A DNA stretch of 64,000 bases from Ruegeria atlantica (GCF_013033965.1 NZ_WQFE01000011.1:1-64000), one strand, 5' to 3'; counted from the first letter of the stretch, positions 9,555 through 17,772 are shown. The notes: a model not told the origin generated them from the letters alone. Numbers and translations are program-made.

Positions 9555-9726
9555 GAAACATTTTCTAATTTTCATTTCAAAAACAGTTTGTTAACCTTCA
9601 AGGGGGCATTACGCTCTTTGACGGGGTTGTGAGACACGGGCTCGTGAATTCACCTGCCCCGATTTAACTACTACCTTTGTCATTGTCACAAGAAGACATA
9701 CGCAGTCATCAAAAGGGATTACCGAG
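9555..9726 (+). promoter_or_regulatory. Upstream region of the bufferin-type cluster
   Basis: About 170 bp lie between the thrS terminator and the precursor gene and must hold the cluster promoter. A TTGACG (9618-9623) is visible, but no convincing -10 sits 17 bp downstream. I also could not recognise an ECF sigma-type motif with confidence. Known bufferin operons are under stress (ECF) sigma control in Caulobacter. The ribosome site is a modest AAAGGGA about 8 bases before the ATG. Confidence 0.35.
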
Positions 9727-10029
9727 ATGTCGAACACCGCAAAAACCCTGGTTATCGCAAGTGCAGTAGCAGCCGCCGTATCCGGCGCCGCTACAACCGC
9801 ATCCGCACAAGCCAAAGAGAAATGCTATGGCGTTTCGCTGGCCGGTCAGAATGACTGTGCCGCAGGCCCCGGCACCACCTGCGCGGGCACCTCGACCGTT
9901 GACTATCAGGGCAACGCCTGGACTCTGGTCGACGCCGGAACCTGCGCCGATATCGAACTGCCCGCCGAGGCAAACGGCACCGCGCGCAAAGGTTCGCTGG
10001 AGCCGCTGGAGCGCGACCTGCCGGCATAA
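9727..10029 (+). CDS. bufA: DUF2282 bufferin-type precursor peptide, secreted, four Cys
   Basis: A 100-aa precursor. Residues 1-29 form a Sec signal peptide ending ASAQA. The mature part has four Cys, at 33, 44, 52 and 73, in the family pattern EKCYGV, GQNDCA, CAG, GNAW and AGTC. After the last Cys comes a GSLEP element like the C-terminal GSLTP of other DUF2282 proteins. In Caulobacter such peptides (bufferins) carry Cys residues converted to thiooxazoles by the DUF692 enzyme and bind copper in the periplasm. That function is inferred here from the sequence and the three downstream genes. A hairpin separates it from bufB. Confidence 0.9.
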   Translation: MSNTAKTLVIASAVAAAVSGAATTASAQAKEKCYGVSLAGQNDCAAGPGTTCAGTSTVDYQGNAWTLVDAGTCADIELPAEANGTARKGSLEPLERDLPA

Positions 10030-10050
10030 GCCCAAGCATCTGAGAATCGG

Positions 10051-10076
10051 AGGGGCGGGCCCTATCGCCCGCCTCT
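10051..10076 (+). terminator. Attenuator-like hairpin between precursor and enzyme genes
   Basis: A 10-bp stem with one G-U pair (10051-10060 with 10067-10076) and a 6-base loop, followed directly by TTTC. It starts 22 bases after the precursor stop and lies 24 bases before the bufB start. It looks like a partial terminator or 3' stabiliser that would let the peptide be made in excess over its modifying enzymes. Function is inferred from position and shape. Confidence 0.7.
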
Positions 10077-10099
10077 TTTCGTGACCGGAGGATTTGCAC

Positions 10100-10957
10100 A
10101 TGCTGGATAGTTCACTTCGATCGAACAGGCTGCCCGCAGTTCCGGGCGTCGGGTATAAACCCCAGCATTACGACCAGATTCTGGAGCATGCGCATCCGGT
10201 CGGCTGGCTTGAGATCCACGCCGAAAACTACATGGGCGATGGCGGCAGGCCGCTTGCGCAATTGCGTCACCTCTCCGAAAGATTCCCTATTTCGGTCCAC
10301 GGCGTCGGCCTTTCTATCGGTGGAGAAGGCCCCTTGGATGCCGATCATCTGGCGCGCCTGAAACACCTTGTTGGTTGGTTGAACCCGGCCAGCTTTTCCG
10401 AACATCTGGCATGGTCCACCCACGACAGTCACTTTCTGAACGATCTTCTGCCCCTGCCCTATACCGACGAAACTTTGGCCTCCGTTTGTGCGCATATCGA
10501 TCAGGTTCAGGATACTGTGGGGCGGCAAATGCTGCTGGAAAACCCCTCCAGCTATTTGGCATTTGAGGAAAGCACTTGGTCTGAGCCTGAATTCCTGCGG
10601 GAAATCGCTCGTCGAACGGGATGTGGGCTTTTGCTGGACGTGAACAACGTCTTTGTGTCAGCCACAAATCTGGACTTTTCCCCGCAGAGTTACATCGATG
10701 CCTATCCGCTAGACAATGTTCATGAGATCCACCTTGGCGGTCATGACGAGGACGAAGACGACCACGGGCGTCCGCTGCTGATCGACAGCCACGGTTGCGA
10801 GGTCGTCGATCCGGTATGGGCGTTGCTGGATTACGTGTTGGAGCGTTCCGGCCCAAAACCTGTTCTGATCGAATGGGATACGGACGTACCCGACTGGCAC
10901 GTTTTGCGGGCCGAAGCTGACCGGGCGCAAGCGGCACTGGACCGCATTCCCGCATGA
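10100..10957 (+). CDS. bufB: DUF692 multinuclear non-heme iron oxidase (BufB)
   Basis: A 285-aa TIM-barrel enzyme of the MNIO family (MbnB, TglH, BufB), which uses two or three iron atoms and O2 to modify peptide cysteines. Metal-ligand motifs are all present in order: HGVGLSIGG near residue 72, SEHLAW near 103, LENPSSY near 151, LLLDVNNVFVSA near 178, EIHLGGHDE near 213, and DSHG and LIEWDTD near the end. GGAGGA sits 7 bases before the ATG at 10100; a TTG two codons earlier is not preferred. It overlaps bufC by ATGA. It acts in the cytoplasm on the precursor before export. Confidence 0.93.
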   Translation: MLDSSLRSNRLPAVPGVGYKPQHYDQILEHAHPVGWLEIHAENYMGDGGRPLAQLRHLSERFPISVHGVGLSIGGEGPLDADHLARLKHLVGWLNPASFSEHLAWSTHDSHFLNDLLPLPYTDETLASVCAHIDQVQDTVGRQMLLENPSSYLAFEESTWSEPEFLREIARRTGCGLLLDVNNVFVSATNLDFSPQSYIDAYPLDNVHEIHLGGHDEDEDDHGRPLLIDSHGCEVVDPVWALLDYVLERSGPKPVLIEWDTDVPDWHVLRAEADRAQAALDRIPA

Positions 10958-11715
10958 GCGTTTCGCAAACCACATTCCGCGCAGCCCTGCTAGACCCGTC
11001 GGCGGTTGTTCCGGAAGGACTGTGGGATGCCGAGGAACGCCCCGCCGGGCGGCGGTTCAGCGTTTATCGCAACAACGTGGCGGTTTCATTGACCGAAGCG
11101 ATGCATCAGGCCTTCCCTGTGATCGCAAAGCTTTTGGGGCCGCAAAACATGGACGGGCTTTCCGGGCTTTTCCTGCGCAAACACCCCCCTTCTTCACCAT
11201 TGATGATGTTCTATGGTGAGGAATTTCCCGCGTTCCTTGCCGGGATGGAGCAACTGTCTCATCTTGGCTACCTCGCCGACGTTGCGCACCTGGAACTGGC
11301 TTTGCGCCGGTCTTATCACGCGGCGGACAGTCAAGCTGCACCGCCGGATGCGCTGGCGGTCCCACCAGAAGAAATCGTTTTGGCCAAACTGGAATTTGCG
11401 CCCTCCATGACGGTTCTTCGTTCGGAATGGCCGCTGTATTCGATCTGGCGATTCAATTCCGAAGATGGTGCGCCTAAACCCGCGCCCGGGGCCGAAGACG
11501 TCCTGATCACCCGGCCCGAATTCGATCCTGCCCCGCATTTGCTGCCAAAAGGCGGAGCGGACTGGATCGCTCAGGTTCAAGCCGGGCTTACCATTGGCGA
11601 GGCGTTCGAAAAAACCTCTGTCGACTTCCCCGAATTTGACCTTGGGGCCACTCTGGCGCTGCTTTTGCAGGGCGGCGCAATAACTTCTGTGACTATCGAA
11701 AGGCTGGCAACATGA
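10954..11715 (+). CDS. bufC: DUF2063 partner protein of the MNIO enzyme (BufC)
   Basis: A 253-aa protein with the DUF2063 N-terminal signature RRFSVYRNNVAVSLTEA followed by FPVIAKLLG. In characterised MNIO systems this family binds the precursor and presents it to the oxidase. The C-terminal half (from about residue 150) is the less conserved second domain. It overlaps bufB upstream and the DoxX gene downstream, each by ATGA, so the three are tightly coupled. No metal ligands of its own are evident. Confidence 0.9.
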   Translation: MSVSQTTFRAALLDPSAVVPEGLWDAEERPAGRRFSVYRNNVAVSLTEAMHQAFPVIAKLLGPQNMDGLSGLFLRKHPPSSPLMMFYGEEFPAFLAGMEQLSHLGYLADVAHLELALRRSYHAADSQAAPPDALAVPPEEIVLAKLEFAPSMTVLRSEWPLYSIWRFNSEDGAPKPAPGAEDVLITRPEFDPAPHLLPKGGADWIAQVQAGLTIGEAFEKTSVDFPEFDLGATLALLLQGGAITSVTIERLAT

Positions 11716-12239
11716 CTGCCCTGATCTCATTGCACAACAATACCCTGGGAAGGTTGGAAATGACCTCTGGCTGGTTGACGCCGACCCTGGCGCGACTGGT
11801 ATTTGCGGCAACCCTGTTGGTTTACTACTGGAATTCGGCCACGACCAAACTTGGCAGCGGCTTTTTCGGCTTTCTTTTCCCGTCGGACGGGGCTTATGTG
11901 CAGATCTTTCCTAAAGCAATGGAAGCGGTCAGCTATGACAGTTCGCAATTGGGCATCTTCCATTGGGCTATTGCCGTCGCAGGAACATGGGCAGAGTTTC
12001 TACTGCCAGCGTTGATTCTGATCGGTCTTCTGTCGCGGTTTGCTGCATTGGGCATGATCGGTTTCGTCTGGGTCCAGACGATCGTGGATGTCACCGGCCA
12101 CGGGGCGGCACTGGGTAATTACTTCACCGCAGCACCGAACGTGCTGGATCAACGCACGCTTTGGACGTTCCTGCTGCTGGTGATTGTAATCAACGGCGCA
12201 GGTCCGCTCTCGCTCGACCGGATCCTGCGCATCAAGTAA
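11712..12239 (+). CDS. DoxX-family membrane protein of the bufferin-type cluster
   Basis: A 175-aa protein with about four transmembrane helices (roughly residues 25-42, 84-103, 106-125 and 148-165), of the DoxX type. DoxX genes are frequent partners of DUF2282/DUF692/DUF2063 operons; their role there is unproven, perhaps redox or quinone-linked. The start overlaps bufC by ATGA; an alternative ATG (11760, MTSGWL) would drop the poorly hydrophobic leader. The stop abuts the stop of the convergent membrane protein gene. Confidence 0.85.
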   Translation: MTALISLHNNTLGRLEMTSGWLTPTLARLVFAATLLVYYWNSATTKLGSGFFGFLFPSDGAYVQIFPKAMEAVSYDSSQLGIFHWAIAVAGTWAEFLLPALILIGLLSRFAALGMIGFVWVQTIVDVTGHGAALGNYFTAAPNVLDQRTLWTFLLLVIVINGAGPLSLDRILRIK

Positions 12240-12608
12240 CTAGAAATGTGCCTTGGGCTCGTCCGGTTTTCCCGCGGCCAGCCCAAGGATGCCTGCCACG
12301 GCAGCGAAGGCCACCGGGAACATCGTAAAGACGCCGAAACCAAACGCGAAATACATCCCGGCAGCTGAGAGCAGCAGCAATATTCCACCGATCAGGGCGC
12401 GTGCATGCGCCATTGCGCCCCCGGTGATTGCCAACAAAGGCGCAATGATAGAGGCAGCCTGAATGAACTGTGCATTGTCCACCTGTTCAGCCAGCCCCTC
12501 GATCTCGCCGTAATGGTCTATGAATGCCACATAGCCATAACCAAAAAAGCCGACGATCATTCCGATCAAACCTGCAATGATGCCCAAAACCATTGATGCG
12601 TTGCGCAT
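12240..12608 (-). CDS. Small membrane protein of unknown function
   Basis: A 122-aa protein with about four hydrophobic segments (residues 6-28, 50-65, 68-84 and 90-110). The second and third are rich in Ala and Gly. A soluble loop at 30-48 carries acidic residues. I do not recognise a named family. It is convergent with the DoxX gene (stops abut) and lies 40 bp downstream of the arsenate-reductase-like gene on the same strand. The ATG at 12606-12608 is the start. Confidence 0.65.
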   Translation of the reverse strand: MRNASMVLGIIAGLIGMIVGFFGYGYVAFIDHYGEIEGLAEQVDNAQFIQAASIIAPLLAITGGAMAHARALIGGILLLLSAAGMYFAFGFGVFTMFPVAFAAVAGILGLAAGKPDEPKAHF

Positions 12609-12647
12609 TTATTCCCTCTTCTTTGTGTCAGACACATAAGCGTCCGA

Positions 12648-12965
12648 TCAGGCAACGCCAAGACTTGCCTTGGTTTTTGCCGTCCAGCCCAACAACAGCG
12701 TACCTTCATCTTCGATCAGGGGGCGCTTCATCAATGTCGGGTGCTCCTTCAGCAATTCCAAAGGTGGTTGCGTGCGTTGTTCCGCGCTCAATCCACGCCA
12801 GGTTGTTGATCGGGTATTGAGCAAAGCTTCGCCGAACGTTTCAAACGCCTTGGTCAGCACGGAATCAGGAACGCCCTGCGTCCGAACGTCCACAAGCTCG
12901 ATTTCACCTATTTCTTTCAATGCCTTACGGCACGTATCACAATTCTTCAGGCCATAGAGACGCAT
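12648..12965 (-). CDS. ArsC/Spx-family thioredoxin-fold protein (YffB-like)
   Basis: A 105-aa protein of the arsenate reductase (ArsC)/Spx family. It opens MRLYGLKNCDTCRKAL with a CxxC pair at residues 9 and 12, like YffB and Spx rather than classical ArsC. HPTLMKRPLIE is the conserved segment near the glutathione or substrate site. Whether it reduces arsenate is unknown; YffB-type proteins have only weak thiol activity. An upstream reading of 74 more codons has no support and overlaps the csp leader region. Confidence 0.8.
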   Translation of the reverse strand: MRLYGLKNCDTCRKALKEIGEIELVDVRTQGVPDSVLTKAFETFGEALLNTRSTTWRGLSAEQRTQPPLELLKEHPTLMKRPLIEDEGTLLLGWTAKTKASLGVA

Positions 12966-13180
12966 TTTGAGGCTGCTCCTGTAGTTGTATGAATTTTTGG
13001 CATTTTTGCCTGCTTCCTCCGGTAATTCTTGATTTTTTACTTCACCGTGCAATGTTGAAAAAGACGAAACACACAATTCGGGCCGTGTCGTGTGGGCGAA
13101 GCGGTGATGCGTTGTGGTTACGTCAACGACTGCCCCCACCAATTTGTGGGACAACGTGCAAGTAGAAGGAGACACGGGAA
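12966..13180. promoter_or_regulatory. Divergent region with long 5' leader of the cold-shock gene
   Basis: About 215 bp between the divergent ArsC-like and cold-shock genes. The part nearest the former is AT-rich (ATTTTTGGCATTTTTG). The csp side ends with GAAGGAGA (13165-13172), a strong ribosome site. Cold-shock mRNAs usually carry long structured leaders, which fits, but I could not define one by eye. Confidence 0.4.
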
Positions 13181-13387
13181 ATGCCAACTGGCACCGTGAA
13201 ATGGTTTAATACCACGAAAGGCTATGGGTTTATTGCCCCTGACGAAGGTGGCAAGGACGTTTTTGTTCATATCTCGGCCGTAGAACGGTCCGGCTTGACC
13301 GGGCTCGCTGACAATCAGAAAGTCTCGTACGAGCTGCAAGACGGACGCGACGGCCGCCAAATGGCCGCTGATTTGAAGCCGTTATAA
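13181..13387 (+). CDS. cspA: Cold-shock domain protein
   Basis: A 68-aa OB-fold nucleic-acid-binding protein that acts as an RNA chaperone. RNP1 (KGYGFI) is at residues 13-18 and RNP2 (VFVHIS) at 27-32; both are intact, as is the KWFN strand. The length is the usual one for CspA. A good ribosome site lies upstream and a hairpin terminator 34 bases after the stop. Alphaproteobacteria carry several paralogues, so cold induction of this copy is not certain. Confidence 0.95.
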   Translation: MPTGTVKWFNTTKGYGFIAPDEGGKDVFVHISAVERSGLTGLADNQKVSYELQDGRDGRQMAADLKPL

Positions 13388-13421
13388 TACTCCCCGTCAT
13401 CTGCGGGTACTAAAAGCAGGC

Positions 13422-13444
13422 CAACGGCCAATTTCCGGCCGTTG
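13422..13444 (+). terminator. Terminator after the cold-shock gene
   Basis: An 8-bp inverted repeat (13422-13429 with 13437-13444) with a 7-base loop, 34 bases beyond the csp stop, followed by a short T-rich stretch (CCATTTC). It is a plausible rho-independent terminator, weaker in its T tract than the thrS one. The remaining bases to 13613 hold nothing I recognise. Confidence 0.6.
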
Positions 13445-13613
13445 TCCATTTCAAGGGTTTAAAACCTTACCCTCGCGTCGGTTTTGGAATCGGCATGAGC
13501 CTGTTTGTTTTAGCAAAACACCGCTAATTCCGCGCATTCGCATATTGCACTGAGGATTGATGTCATGAGGCACTCGAACGGTGTCATGACATCAGAAATG
13601 CATTTACGCGGTC

Positions 13614-14525
13614 TTAACCCTCGCGAATGACAGCTTCGAACTCGCGCCATTCCCGTGCCGTCATTCCCGAGTTTTCCTGCGTCACAGTTTCGCCAGCCAG
13701 CATTCGGCGCAGGCTGTCGACCATCTGAGCCGACAGGTTGACCGCGCCCAGACGGTAATCTTCGAACGCCTTGTACGCGAAAGGCACCCAATCAGCGACG
13801 ATCTTGCACATGGTGTCGGCATAGACACGGATCTCATACTGAGCGTGCGGGTCTGCCCGCAGGCGCAGGAAATGGAACAAATTGTGCAGGTCGACCTTCC
13901 AGTACCACTGCGTGTAGATATTCGCAGGCAGGTTCATGCGCGCCAGTTCACGTGCCAGCCCCTGCTGACCATCCTGACTTATCATCGCTTCGTAATTGTC
14001 GTAACACCGCGCGCTGTCGGCCTTGAGCATCTCCAAAACGCGGGCTGCCTCTTCCCCTTGCAGGGCATCGCCCCGTCCCTGATTGTTCACCTCGGATTGG
14101 GCGGCGACATGATCCGGTGCAGGGATGTAGAACTCGCGATCCAGGATCGAATAGCGGGCCGAGTATTCGTTCACGTTTGCCGTGCGGTGACGAATCCATT
14201 GCCGAGCCACAAAGACGGGCAGTTTGACGTGCAACTTAATCTCGCACATCTCGAACGGGGTCGAGTGCCAGTGCCGCATGAGATAGCGGATCAGCCCCTC
14301 ATCGTTCTGCACCGACTTGGTGCCCTTGCCGTAAGATACGCGCGCGGCCTGACAAATTGCTGCGTCATCCCCCATGTAATCGATCACGCGTACAAAGCCG
14401 TGGTCCAGCACTTGGTGCGCAGTATAGAGGTGGTCTTCCATCCCCTCGGCCACAACGCGGCGTGTTGGATGCGATTGCGCCCGTTGCGCTTCGATCTCGG
14501 CCAGTTGGTCAGAGGACAGCGGCAT
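13614..14525 (-). CDS. thyX: Flavin-dependent thymidylate synthase
   Basis: Makes dTMP from dUMP using methylene-tetrahydrofolate, FAD and NADPH. The 303-aa protein has the ThyX signature [15 protein letters not shown] at residues 112-126 (RHRx7S), with the active-site Ser at 122. A second conserved block is [14 protein letters not shown] ([19 protein letters not shown]) near 225, which lines the FAD and dUMP site. No thyA is visible in the window. Single gene, divergent from gloA. Confidence 0.96.
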   Translation of the reverse strand: MPLSSDQLAEIEAQRAQSHPTRRVVAEGMEDHLYTAHQVLDHGFVRVIDYMGDDAAICQAARVSYGKGTKSVQNDEGLIRYLMRHWHSTPFEMCEIKLHVKLPVFVARQWIRHRTANVNEYSARYSILDREFYIPAPDHVAAQSEVNNQGRGDALQGEEAARVLEMLKADSARCYDNYEAMISQDGQQGLARELARMNLPANIYTQWYWKVDLHNLFHFLRLRADPHAQYEIRVYADTMCKIVADWVPFAYKAFEDYRLGAVNLSAQMVDSLRRMLAGETVTQENSGMTAREWREFEAVIREG

Positions 14526-14700
14526 GAAAGTTCCTTTCCAGCAATGAGTCGCCCACCACTATATCTCGACAAATCCCTGACCGGAACCGCGACATGTACA
14601 CCCAGCGTCGCAATTTCCAAATTGTGTCCACCCTGCCCCTCGACACGCTTGGCCTGCGCGCTAAGCTGCAGCACATCACCTGACTAGAAAGGAAGCCGCA

Positions 14701-15129
14701 ATGGGGCTGAGATATCTTCACACCATGGTCCGCGTGAAGGATCTGGAGAAGTCGATGGCGTTCTATGAACTACTAGGCCTGAAGGAAACCCGCCGGTATG
14801 ACAGCGAATCTGGCCGGTTTTCGCTGATCTTCATGGCACCCCCAGGACAAGAGGATCGGCCTATCGAACTGACGCACAACTGGGACGGCGACGATAATCT
14901 GCCCAGCGACAGCCGCCATTTCGGGCACTTAGCCTACGGTGTCGATAACATCTACGAAGTTTGTCAGCACCTGCAGGACAACGGCGTCGTAATCAATCGC
15001 CCGCCGCGCGATGGTCGTATGGCGTTTGTGCGATCTCCGGACAATATCTCGGTCGAACTGCTGCAAAACGGCGAAGCGCTGGAACCGGCTGAACCCTGGG
15101 CCAGCATGGAAAGCACCGGCAGCTGGTGA
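14701..15129 (+). CDS. gloA: Lactoylglutathione lyase (glyoxalase I)
   Basis: Converts the hemithioacetal of methylglyoxal and glutathione to S-lactoylglutathione. The 142-aa protein has both VOC modules; metal ligands expected in HTMVRV (His near residue 7), IELTHNW (Glu near 56), HFGHLAYGV (His near 74) and NISVELLQ (Glu near 120) are present. AGGAAGC precedes the ATG. It overlaps the downstream DUF1194 gene by GTGA, although the link in function is unclear. Confidence 0.9.
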   Translation: MGLRYLHTMVRVKDLEKSMAFYELLGLKETRRYDSESGRFSLIFMAPPGQEDRPIELTHNWDGDDNLPSDSRHFGHLAYGVDNIYEVCQHLQDNGVVINRPPRDGRMAFVRSPDNISVELLQNGEALEPAEPWASMESTGSW

Positions 15130-15830
15130 TCCGCTGTCTGATATCGCTGGGTCTGGCCGTTCTGGCCAGCCCCGTTCAAGCCGAGCCCTGCCGGCTTGCA
15201 CTGGCGCTCGCCATGGATATCTCAACCTCCGTTGACGAGAACGAAGACGTTTTGCAGCGGCAGGGCCTGGCGGCTGCATTGATCGCACCAGAAGTGGTCG
15301 AAGCGTTTTTTTCCTCGCCCGCACCGGTTGCGCTGGCCGTGTATGAGTGGAGCGGTCGCACCACCCAACGCGTTATTCTGAACTGGACTATGATCAACAG
15401 TGAGACCGATCTGTTGGTCGCAGCCTCGACAGTGCAACAATCCGTTCGCTCGGACAGCGGCTCAGCCACGGCCATGGGCTATGCCCTGGCATTTGGCGCG
15501 ACCTTGATGCAGCAAGCGCCACCCTGCCTTTTTAACACCATCGACTTGTCCGGCGATGGCTCGAACAATGACGGCTACGGGCCGGATTCCGCATATCGGC
15601 ACTTTCCCTTTCAAAACGTCGTGGTCAACGGGCTGGTGATCAACGCCGCTGACTTTGAAGGAGAGCTGTTCCTTATCCCGTTCTTCGAGAACAACGTTCT
15701 GCACGGTCCCGGCGCGTTTCTTGAGATCGCGCAAGGGTTCGAGGATTTTGAACGTGCGATGCGCCGCAAACTTGAGCGTGAGCTGAAGGGGTTGCAGATC
15801 GGTGAGTTGCAGGAAAGTGCGCATCGATGA
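15126..15830 (+). CDS. DUF1194 secreted VWA-like protein, copy 1
   Basis: A 234-aa protein with an N-terminal signal peptide (about residues 1-19, ending VQAE) and a von Willebrand A-like fold of the DUF1194 family. The MIDAS-like motif is DISTS near residue 31, and SGDGSNN near 140 is the second conserved block. Function unknown. It starts with GTG overlapping the gloA stop (GTGA), and its stop overlaps the next gene by ATGA. It is a tandem paralogue of that gene: LSGDG, INGLVI and GPGAF are shared in the same order. Confidence 0.82.
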   Translation: MIRCLISLGLAVLASPVQAEPCRLALALAMDISTSVDENEDVLQRQGLAAALIAPEVVEAFFSSPAPVALAVYEWSGRTTQRVILNWTMINSETDLLVAASTVQQSVRSDSGSATAMGYALAFGATLMQQAPPCLFNTIDLSGDGSNNDGYGPDSAYRHFPFQNVVVNGLVINAADFEGELFLIPFFENNVLHGPGAFLEIAQGFEDFERAMRRKLERELKGLQIGELQESAHR

Positions 15831-16549
15831 TCCGGCTGCTGACAGCGGTTTTTGCCCTGTTTGCAAGTTCTGCCGCGTCGGAATGCCGGCAAGCGCTGGC
15901 TTTAGGTCTGGACGTATCCGGCTCGGTCGACAGCGCCGAGTATCGGTTGCAAACTGACGGTCTTGCTGCCGCCCTGCAGCGCCCTGAAGTTGTGCAATTG
16001 ATCCTGTCCGACGCTGGCGCGCCCGTGTGGCTGGCGATCTACGAATGGAGCGAGACACGCCATCAACGCATGTTGATAGACTGGACTGAGATTCGCACGG
16101 CGCAAGATATCGAACGGATCGGCGACATTCTGAAATCCGTTGCGCGTGGCAACGCGCCGCGCGGCACGGCCGTTGGGTCGGCAATGCAGTTCGGTGCTCA
16201 ACTACTGTCGCAGCAACCCAGTTGCTGGAAACGCACATTGGATTTGTCGGGGGACGGAAAGCACAATCTGGGGCCTCATCCCCGCGAGGTAAAAGCCGCA
16301 CTGGAAGCCTCCGGCATCACGATCAACGGGCTGGTGATCGGAGCCGACGATCCCAGCCACGGTGACAAACGTTACGTCCAGGTCGGTGAGCTTTCCGCCT
16401 ATTACAACACCTGGGTCATTCTCGGACCCGGAGCGTTCGTCGAAGTCGCTTTGGGCTTTGAGGCTTACGAAGACGCGATGACCCGAAAACTGATACGCGA
16501 GTTAGAGGGGCTCACCCTGTCCGACGCCACAAACACCCTGCGCCCCTGA
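15827..16549 (+). CDS. DUF1194 secreted VWA-like protein, copy 2
   Basis: A 240-aa tandem paralogue of the preceding gene. It has a short signal peptide (MIRLLTAVFALFASSAAS) and a fuller MIDAS motif, DVSGS near residue 28. Later conserved blocks are YEWS, LSGDGKHN, INGLVIG and GPGAFVEVALGFE. Metal-dependent ligand binding in the periplasm is possible from the fold, but no partner is known. The ATGA overlap with copy 1 implies coupled translation. Its stop abuts that of the convergent regulator gene. Confidence 0.82.
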   Translation: MIRLLTAVFALFASSAASECRQALALGLDVSGSVDSAEYRLQTDGLAAALQRPEVVQLILSDAGAPVWLAIYEWSETRHQRMLIDWTEIRTAQDIERIGDILKSVARGNAPRGTAVGSAMQFGAQLLSQQPSCWKRTLDLSGDGKHNLGPHPREVKAALEASGITINGLVIGADDPSHGDKRYVQVGELSAYYNTWVILGPGAFVEVALGFEAYEDAMTRKLIRELEGLTLSDATNTLRP

Positions 16550-17047
16550 TCAATAGATGTACCGAATTTGGTCCGTCCAATACCGCTCGACCCGCCGCAG
16601 CGACGTTGTGATGTCGTCGATGCCTTCCAGACCCAGCACACCGCGATTTTGCAGCCCATCAGCGTGGCGAGAAAACAGATCGGATACGATATCGCGAATC
16701 TCGCGGCCACGTGGGGTCAAACGAACCCTGACAGATCGCCGGTCGATCTCGCACCTTTGGTGATGCATGTACCCCATTTCGACCAGCTTTTTCAGGTTGT
16801 AGCTGACGTTGCTGCCCTGATAGTAGCCCCGGCTTTTCAGTTCACCGGCAGTGACTTCATGGTCACCTATATTGAACAAAAGCAAGGCCTGCACGGCGTT
16901 GATTTCCAATACGCCGACACGCTCAAACTCATCCTTGATGACGTCCAAAAGCAACCGGTGCAGCCGTTCCACCAAGGCAAGTGCCTCAAGGTAGCTGGTC
17001 ATGAACCCCTTGGTTCCCGGCGCGGAGACCTGCATTTCCATACTCAT
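16550..17047 (-). CDS. MarR-type winged-helix regulator, LdtR-like
   Basis: A 165-aa transcription regulator with a winged helix: GELKSRGYYQGSNVSYNLKKLVEMGY is cut here only in description (residues about 68-93) and is the recognition region; DRRSVRVRLTPRG (about 101-113) is the wing. The pattern YxGSNVSYNLKKLV is the one I associate with LdtR of Liberibacter and rhizobia, which controls stress and cell-wall genes. The target genes here are unknown. It stands alone, convergent with the DUF1194 pair. Confidence 0.8.
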   Translation of the reverse strand: MSMEMQVSAPGTKGFMTSYLEALALVERLHRLLLDVIKDEFERVGVLEINAVQALLLFNIGDHEVTAGELKSRGYYQGSNVSYNLKKLVEMGYMHHQRCEIDRRSVRVRLTPRGREIRDIVSDLFSRHADGLQNRGVLGLEGIDDITTSLRRVERYWTDQIRYIY

Positions 17048-17125
17048 CCGACCCTCCGATTCAGTCGCGCTGTTTCAGGCAGGATGAATGGAATTCCCGA
17101 AAAATCGGTTAAGCTGGATTTTCTG

Positions 17126-17383
17126 TTATTTTTGAAATGTTTGCGCGATGTCCGATATCAGACTGGCATAGGTTTCGGGCGGTTGCACCTGCCCGGTGAC
17201 CCACTGATAAAGATCCTGATCGTTTTCGTGCAGCAGCGCATCATAGGTGTCCAGACCCGATGGCTCCATTGCCGACAGGTTCCGATCAGCATAGGCCGAC
17301 AGGATCAGATCCATTTCTTTGATCCCACGCCGCATGGATCGCATCTTCAGACGCTTGATACGGGTGTCCCGAGTTTCGCTCAC
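17126..17383 (-). CDS. sdhE: SdhE-like FAD assembly factor for succinate dehydrogenase
   Basis: An 85-aa protein of the SdhE/SDH5 family, which promotes covalent FAD attachment to SdhA. The signature RRGIKEMD (RGxxE, residues 19-23) and the block LLxENDQDLYQW are both present. It begins with GTG overlapping the stop of the upstream HTH gene (GTGA). The sdh operon itself is not in the window. The small size, strong motif and length leave little doubt. Confidence 0.88.
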   Translation of the reverse strand: MSETRDTRIKRLKMRSMRRGIKEMDLILSAYADRNLSAMEPSGLDTYDALLHENDQDLYQWVTGQVQPPETYASLISDIAQTFQK

Positions 17384-17772
17384 TGGCCCTGCTCCAGCAT
17401 CAGGCGCAGCCGTTTCTCAAGCTTTGCCGCACGCTCGGCGCTGGCGCGCATCTCACCCCGGATTGAGCGCAGTTCCGCCACGATATCGGCCAGTTCGGGC
17501 GCGCCCTCATCAGCTTCCATCGGGGCATCCATGCCCTCGCCCTCTCCGGTCAGCAGCCACATGATCGAAACGTTGACCATACCTGCCATCATGGACAGGC
17601 GATTTGCGCGCGGCTCGGACAGATCGTTTTCCCAGGCTGCAATCGTCGCCTTCTTGACACCAAGCCGCCGCGCCATCTGAGACTGGGTCATACCGGCCGC
17701 TTCGCGTGCCCCGGCCAGCCTGTCCCCGAATGTCGCTGCGTCCGGCCCAAACCAGTCGTTCTCGTCGTTCAT
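17380..17772 (-). CDS. XRE-family helix-turn-helix protein
   Basis: About 130 aa. An HTH_3 domain spans residues 15-70, with the helix-turn-helix at MTQSQMARRLGVKKATIAAWE. The C-terminal part (from about 90) is a likely coiled coil with alternating charges (LRSIRGEMRASAERAAKLEKRL is described, not quoted further). The start is the ATG at 17770-17772, with GGAG upstream; a TTG four codons earlier is not used. It overlaps sdhE by GTGA, an arrangement I have seen in other Rhodobacteraceae. Targets unknown. Confidence 0.8.
   Translation of the reverse strand: MNDENDWFGPDAATFGDRLAGAREAAGMTQSQMARRLGVKKATIAAWENDLSEPRANRLSMMAGMVNVSIMWLLTGEGEGMDAPMEADEGAPELADIVAELRSIRGEMRASAERAAKLEKRLRLMLEQGQ

Noticed and set aside
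7651..9561. A 636-codon open frame antisense to thrS
   Set aside because: It mirrors thrS, whose motifs are unmistakable; long antisense frames are common in GC-rich genes. The antisense protein shows no recognisable motif.
9600..9726. TTGACG (9618-9623) as a sigma-70 -35 box for the bufferin-type cluster
   Set aside because: No acceptable -10 box lies at 16-18 bp; I kept the region only as a general control region.
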